A stretch of 64,000 nucleotides of DNA, taken from contig CP093831.1 of assembly GCA_033063855.1 (NCBI GenBank), positions 28,458,001 to 28,522,000 of the forward strand. The letters run 5' to 3'. This document shows, one piece after another, positions 57,501-64,000 of the stretch. The first letter of the stretch is position 1; each line of letters opens with the position of its first letter. The notes under the pieces are model-generated. The model ran no database searches and had not been told where the DNA came from. It saw only the letters and a program-made list of their open reading frames with translations. This stretch comes from Smittia aterrima. Lineage: Eukaryota; Arthropoda; Insecta; Diptera; Chironomidae. A program made the position numbers and the translations under genes.

Positions 57501-58938
57501 TGAGAATGAGAATGTTGTAATTGATAATGATGATGCACCTCCACAAGCCGTCTCTGTCGACCAGCAGTATCCAAACGGTAAACTATGGAGTAATTTATCA
57601 ATTTACAACATAACGAATTTAAATGCTGGATTTTATACATGTTTCGCACGAAATGATTTAGGTTTCGCGAGCCAAAATATCAGCCTAATTCTTCCTGAAG
57701 TCGTCGATCATGTGTTGATTAAGAACTCTGATACATTCTGGTACTTTGGCCTTATCATGGGCATTTTCGGGACGATTGGTAGCTTCGTGATGATATCGTT
57801 CGTGTTCTGTATTTGCCGTAAAGTCACGACAAGACGACGATCAAAGAAGAACATTAAAGGAAGCGTTAGTTTCAATGACCAGGAGAAAAAGTTGTTAGAC
57901 TTGAGCATTACCACGACAAACGACCGTGACCGTGACTACGGCGACATGTTAAATACACCGTCATCAACGTCGGGAAATAAAACAGATTCATCGATAATAG
58001 CTTTAGAGCCTGTACAAATAACCATCGAGAACTTTCATCATCCTCACAATCTACAACATCATTTGCAGCATCATCGGAGGATGGGCGATGAGTTCCCGTT
58101 GAACATAAGTCTATTCCCGCCTCCGCCTCCTGAGTTTTGTACGTCGACAACACAGTCTTCAATGATGACAACAGCGGGAACAGCACTGTCATCAACAAAT
58201 GGTCAATTATACCAGCAAAATAACAATCACCACCTGAGGCACAATCAACATTTACCCTTGACCACAAGCAAACCGCCGTTCGGCAACATTTTCATTTCTG
58301 TCTCGCTAACGCAAGATCCTTTGGAGAATGACTTTAATATGTATCCTGATATCGTTCCGAATCGAATGAAAAATTCGTCGACGGGAAATAATTTATCATC
58401 GGGATCGTCTTCAGTCTGTTCCACGCCGCCACTTCCGCCCATTGTCGTTCCAACATCTCAAATCGTTCCCATTAACATTGAGTCTTACGCAACCTTGCCT
58501 CGAAATAAGCTTTTAAACTCGTCCGGAGCTAAACCACCTGTGTCGATACTCAAGCAAACAAAGAAGAACTACGATAAGAAAGCATTAAGTGAAGATGGCA
58601 CTCTAAGACGAAGTGGAAGCAATGGCGATATTAGTAGCCAATGTGTATCGTGTAGTTTAAAGAATGATAATATGGGATTGAGAGTGACTGCTTCAGGCAA
58701 TAGCGTTCTCTCGATACCAGATGAGGAGATGGAAGAAGACGACGACGATGACAATGGCTCAAGTCGCGAGAAGGAATCAAGGGAACAAATGACATCACAA
58801 GATCAAATGCTGAGTCATCATTCAACGTCAGCATCATCATATCGTCATAATCATTCGCCGCCCGAGCAATTATCGCCGTCGAAAAGTCAAGCACCATCAG
58901 CAACTTTGCTAATGCCAAACGACTTCGTTTCGCTCTAG
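54561..58938 (+). CDS. Kekkon-family LRR-Ig transmembrane protein
   Basis: The model is join(54561..54585, 56609..58938), 784 aa. The large exon has no in-frame ATG before its LRR region, and it opens at a strong acceptor (TTTTTTTCTCTTCTAG). Joining it to the 25-nt exon ending AATAA|GTGAGT yields a good signal peptide (MCVYNLLIIFAVLC). Domains: LRR N-cap (28-45), six or seven LRRs (about 60-212) with the Kekkon-type NLQKIYLKKSNI and LVELDLSENLI repeats, LRR C-cap (215-263, NPWNCDC), one C2 Ig domain (C287-C353, YTCFARN), TM (about 385-411), then a long cytoplasmic tail with His-rich, Pro-rich and acidic parts ending DFVSL, a possible PDZ ligand. Kekkon proteins are neural and epithelial receptors; Kek1 binds EGFR in Drosophila. 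Which paralog this is cannot be told by eye. The 2023-nt intron is far longer than others here. Confidence 0.87.
54586..56608 (+). other. Long intron of the Kekkon-family gene
   Basis: Bounded by GTGAGT and TTCTAG. It contains an AT microsatellite near 55208-55268 but no coding sequence I can support. Confidence 0.6.
55208..55268. repeat. AT-rich palindromic microsatellite
   Basis: A run of ATATAATAT-type units that is self-complementary, located in the Kekkon-family gene intron. Confidence 0.8.
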
Positions 58939-61900
58939 ATAAATTAAACTTTAATTTAAGATTCTCTTTCTTTTCGTGCCATCCAACGTCAAACCACAGA
59001 AACGAGAACGAGTACAAAAGCGTTTGAACTTTTCTTTTCCTTTCATATTAAGAATGGATTAAATATAATTAAAAAATCTTTCTCTCTCGACGAGGAAGTG
59101 AGCAAAAGTCATTATACAATAACTCAAGCAAAAGAAGAAGAGAAGCGGAAGAGGCGAAAAGCGGCTAAGGAATGTTTCTCTTTTTTATTCATATTTTTTT
59201 TTTGGCGGAAGGAGCGGGTCGAGAGGCGGCGAGGATGCAAAAAACAGCTTCGACGATAATACAGAGTGAAAGCGCTTCCATGGGAAAAAGGAGCGAGACT
59301 TGCGAAAAAGCAAGATAATTGTGAGCCATAAATTCGTCTTAATTGCTCTCATAAAAATAATTTGTTGCAACATCGTCAGGAATGTGGAGAGATAGACTCT
59401 CGCTCTTTGGCATTCACGGGACAGTCGGGGCTTTATGTGTTCGGCGAGTTTAATGGTGAAAAGTTAAAGATGATGGTCGTCAGAAAAAAAATTTTGTTTT
59501 GTTTTGTTCACGAGTTTTTAAGTTTCCTTTTACGAGTTCGTTCTTCGTCGTGCGCGAGAGAAATTTTCTGCGGTCGTTAAACATCAAACATTAAGCATCA
59601 GTGCAAACTTCATAAAAGCAACCGCGATGTGTACATAAAAGCATCTTGTAAGAAATGATTCTTCCTCCGAAATTGTTTTTCTTCGTTCAGGAATTGAAAT
59701 TTTATGCAAAAAGCGGAATTAACCTGTCGACAGAAAGATTTGGGTTCGAAAAAAAAGAAAATTTTTAGCTAAAAGAAAATTTATATCAGAGATGTTAAAA
59801 CTTTTTTATATCAATTTGTTGATAGTAAAGATTATTTTGGAAAGTCGTTGAAGCACTTTGCTCGAGACGAATGGAGATTAATAAAAAAGAAATTAAACAA
59901 AGGAGGGAAAAAGGGAAAAGTAAACAGTCGTTAGATAGCTGGAAGCATTCTAGTCAAATTTATAGCGAAGGACGAAGCCAGTCATCCCGTTCGCCGAATT
60001 TTCTTTTCATTAATGTCTGATTGAAGATTAGCTGTCGTCGAAAGGGGCATCGTCCACAGACTTCGGTTGCCCCAAGAAAAGAACAAAACGATCAAGCAAA
60101 GTGACAGAATCTCATGACAAATCCAACTTAAATGACTCGTTGAACTGAACAGAAGGCAAAATGAAATAATAGTAGATTCGTTAATGAAGAGAATCTTCTC
60201 GCATTATCACAACTTCCCCCTTTCAATCAAACTTTTGTCATTGTAAAAAAAGAAAAGCAAGGAAAGGAAAATCGATATTACATATTAAAAGATCGTTTCC
60301 GAAAATCTCTTCTCTCTCACTCCTTCTCTCTAGGAAATAAAACAATCTAACAATTAAAAGCCCAGAAATGTGTAAATATATATTTGATCAGATTACATAA
60401 GAAGACAATTTACTAAATGAATCAGAAAGATCACGATAGAGACATAATTCATTTTGCGTTCAATGTTTGTCAAGGCCAATAATGTCTTGGAAACTTGAGT
60501 TGATTCTTTCTTCTTGTTTTCTATTATTCCATCAGTGATAGGAGTTTTCGTGATTGTGATAAGCCTTGAAATGATATCAAAATAGGAAGTTCATTAACAA
60601 GCAGTTCCATGTCGAAGCTTTTCACAGTCGCCCGGCTTCGTGTTTATGTAACATTTTTCTCGTCTTCTCCCGCAAAAGAAAGAAAACAAACGAGAGAAGG
60701 AAAAAAAGCGAACAAATATATTCATTCACATCACAGAGAGAAATAACGAGATTAATGAATTAATTATATGAATTGTATTTACAGTAAATTGTACAAATTG
60801 GGATTTTCTTTGATTTTTACTTAAAGCAAAATGCTGAATGAAAGGAGAGAAAGCAAAAATCGGAGAAAAGCACATCAACTTGATGAAAATTCTTTGATTT
60901 CTTTTTTTGGAGAAAAGAAATAAACTAAGTAGGATGAAATGGGTAAAAGAAATGAAGAGAAAATAAAATCCGAAAAAAAAATGAAAAACTCATGAAAATT
61001 ACTCAAACTGCTTTATTGTTTAACTCGCTGCCTGTGAATGGTAGTAAAGTTTTTAACGTCTCTTCTGTTTCAGATTGAACGCCGAAATGAGATTTTTCAC
61101 CGAAAAAAAAACGAACGAGAAATGCTTTTGGGCATAAACACTGAACAAGCGGCGGAACATAGTTATAAATGGAAAATAATTCCACGAAGGCTTACCCTTT
61201 TCAACTAAAAATTACCAGCAACTTTTCCCTTCTCTCCTTTTTTTTCAAGGGATCATTCATAAATCACGTCTTCGATCCTTCCTAAAGCTTCTTCAGATCC
61301 TTGACGGATGGTGACTCAATCTACGTCTTCATCCGAAACCCAAATACATGCCGTGCAGCAATTTTTAAGTCCATATTGTTTTTTCTCTCACTCTCTGTCA
61401 AGTCAACTTCTCTCTCCGCCCCTCCCCCATCTTCCCCATAACTAATTAATTAAAATTTCATAATTTATTTTTGGAGTTTTTCTTGCATGCTAAATGGAAA
61501 GCCGGCTGTGTGGAAACGACCAGCCAAATGTAAAAGCTGTAAAAGAGGATGGATTTCAAACAGCGTTTAATTAGCAATGAAATATTTTGCCAGTTGGGAA
61601 ATAACAAAAAATAAATAAATGAATACCTTTTTGCTCGGCGCTTTGCCTTTTAGCTCATGTTGTGCCGCTGCTGGCCTTCGAAGAGAACGCGCGCGAACCA
61701 TCGCAGTTAAATAAATGAGATCATTATGTTAATGTATCAAAAAATGTATTATCGAGTCCCCCTAGAGCTTGCGGAGAATTATTATTTTATTTTCTCTTTA
61801 CTTTTTCAGGGTCGGCTAGGTCAAATGTTAGTCAATGATTAACTAAAAGCTCATTTCCACATGAAATTGTCGAATCTTGCTGATGATGTTCTCAATTGAA

Positions 61901-64000
61901 TTTGACTCCGGGAGCATTGAAAACTCAGTCAAATTGAATGGGTTTTCTATCTCATGCGTGCGCTTTATTTGGATCTATAGAGCATGAAAATTCCTTTTTC
62001 GAGAAGAACAGAGAAGAAAAAAAATTGACAAATTACGTGAAAGCGAAGGATAGAAAAGAATCAAAGGAAGGTGGAAGATTTTTCGGCAATCTAACGCTCA
62101 TACGTGTAAAAGCTCAGGTAGAAAAGTCTGGCAATCAGCAGGAAGGAAGAAAGGCATTACTCGTGAAAGCTTACTCTTGGTAATAGAGTCTGTGGAGAGA
62201 CGAGAGCAGGTTTATGTAGCTGAAGAATGGCGCACATCACCGTCTAATGTTTGGGATAAATTCACCTCGTCTTGGGTCGAAATCATGGGATGCGTGAATT
62301 CACTTAGATTTTAAAGAGAAGAATAAGTGAAAAAAATTGATTCGATCCTATTATAAGCTGGAAGCCATCGAAGTCATCTCATTCAGATTATTTTTCCATT
62401 CGAGAATTCATTGAACCGAGAAGATGAATGCAGGATTTAAATTAAAATCTTTGAAAAACAAAATCTTCAGGAAAGAATATTTCACATTCACAACTTACGT
62501 CGACAAGGTAAAAAGTTTCAAGTTGTAGTTAAAGAAGTTTTTAATATTATATAATAAAATAATATAAATAAAAAAGCAGGCTACGTGATTTATGAACAAA
62601 CCCAAAGTAATCGTAAAAGTTTTAAAACATACTGCAAACTCTACTTTAGATAATAAATTATCTTGAGCATACAGGAACACTTTCAGATGATCCCTTTTAA
62701 TTTTACTTAGCTTCCTTCAGCAATAAACTAAAGAACTTGTTGTTAAAGTAAGTAAAGTACGTCATATTCACGAGCCAGAGTCTTACGATAATAACGAACA
62801 AAACATATTGATTCTGCTTCACTGAGAATCATGTATTTAAGTTTCTGTTCACTTTCAGGCTCACAAGTTTTCCTTAATTAATCAATGTTACTCTTGTCAA
62901 AGGCTCTTGTCAAAAGATTATTTAATTCAGTCCTGCGAACAAAGATGTAAACATCAAATTCATTATACCTTAATAATTAAGACTTGCCTGACTTCTATCC
63001 GATGCCGACTGAAGGAAAGTTTAAATTAATTTACCTTCTCGAGGTTGGACGAATGAAAGAATGAGAGAAAGAAACTTTTACCTAATTTCCGTTCCTGACG
63101 CCATAAATCTTCTGAGCATTTCTTTTTTTATTTCTTTAAGAAAACAAAGGACACAAAGGAAAATATAAAAAAGCAGTAAAGTTTCAGTGTAATTTCCACT
63201 GATTGTGGGACGTCCAGACTTCATCTTTCGAGCCCCACGCTTTTGTGTTATTTAAAGCAAAGATTCCGAGAGGATGAAACGAAAATAGCTCTGAAACTTT
63301 TTACTGTAAAGGGTTCTGAATGTTGCGCTTTCATAGGCACCCAGATTTGACCTTTTTAGCCAACTTGCAACGTAAACACATTAAGGCCTAATGCATCACT
63401 GCTTCTCAGTTTTCCCCAAAATGTTTCGACTCGCAATAATTTTCTTTTGCTTTTCCACTTCGGCCTAGAAACAAACTTTTCGGTAAAAATTGTATGTGAC
63501 CTGGAGATTTGATTTGTGAATGATGAAAAACAAAAAGTTATCGAATGGCAATCACAATTTGTGAGGCACGTCCTGAAGGTCCTCCTCCTTCCTTCTCTAA
63601 TTTTCTGGTCAAATTACGAAAGCTTTCAATTATGGTTGATTTTTTTTCTGTCGAGTCACTAAAATATGATCGCATTTGATGATTAAACCCGGAGAGAAGT
63701 TAAGGTTGCGCTATGAATCATCAGAAAGCGAAAATCTTTTCTAATTTGATTAAAATATTTTGCGGCTTGCTACAGCAAAAACTTTTCCCCTTATGGCACG
63801 TGGTGCTTGCGAGTGATTACGAAATCTCTCGGAAGAAAATTAAAACACTCACATGGCATATAATCGCGAAAATTTATCGTCATCGTACTTGTCATCAAGC
63901 TAATTGGTTTACATTTTCAAGTAAGCGGAGAAAGTTTCTTTTTTCGCAGAACACGGCAGCGTGAAAATTTTTGAGCAAGTCATGTGTGAATCTTATCGTC
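58939..64000. other. 3' flank of the Kekkon-family gene and gene-free end of window
   Basis: The 3' untranslated region probably occupies the first part, but no end point is clear. No coding exon, RNA gene or repeat could be supported in the remaining 5 kb. Open frames (for example 59362-59580, 61938-62183) are low-complexity Lys/Arg/Glu-rich artefacts of purine-rich DNA. Confidence 0.5.

Overview
This is a eukaryotic, insect-type window. It has AT-rich DNA, many very short GT-AG introns (42-66 nt), TATAAAAG boxes just upstream of short secretory genes, and families typical of arthropods: divergent ionotropic receptors, pickpocket DEG/ENaC channels, CLIP-domain proteases, a Kekkon LRR-Ig protein and a family resembling odorant-binding proteins (OBPs). 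The Plus-C-like OBP character and compact introns suggest a dipteran, probably a midge-like lower dipteran; that placement is inference. All exon models were derived by hand from splice sites and frame, and every full model closes in frame.

1-16.7 kb: a tandem array of seven intact genes (1240-2492, 2955-4206, 7974-9240, 9685-10955, 11450-12700, 13151-14403, 15089-16360) plus three relics. Each intact gene encodes a secreted, cysteine-rich protein of about 360 aa. Each gene has four exons, the first being a 42-nt signal-peptide exon. The mature protein is an internal duplication of one OBP-like module, so each gene is a two-domain protein. A reverse-strand gene with TIL domains, a Helitron-like element with a minisatellite, a retroposon tail and several intergenic repeats interrupt the array.

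16.7-20 kb: mostly empty, with one possible orphan signal-peptide exon.

20-34 kb: an accessory chemosensory block. It holds three divergent ionotropic receptors (20194-22258, 23180-25255, 31530-33630), an eight-exon reverse-strand gene (25541-29052) that joins two complete DEG/ENaC (pickpocket) subunits in a single 1038-residue reading frame, and an inverted ninth member of the OBP-like family (29356-30630) that carries an in-frame stop. Duplicated flanks and relics show that this block grew by repeated segmental duplication.

34-64 kb: mostly non-coding sequence with two well-supported genes: a CLIP-protease-CLIP-protease protein of 737 aa (44651-47188) and a Kekkon-family LRR-Ig transmembrane protein of 784 aa (54561-58938) with a 2-kb intron after its signal-peptide exon.

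Taken together, the first 34 kb looks like a rapidly evolving cluster for extracellular ligand capture (OBP-like proteins) and chemosensory or ionic detection (ionotropic receptors and DEG/ENaC). The right half holds more conserved single-copy-type genes. The item most worth following up is the concatenated double DEG/ENaC gene; next are the internally duplicated OBP-like family and the natural Helitron/minisatellite and intronization events.
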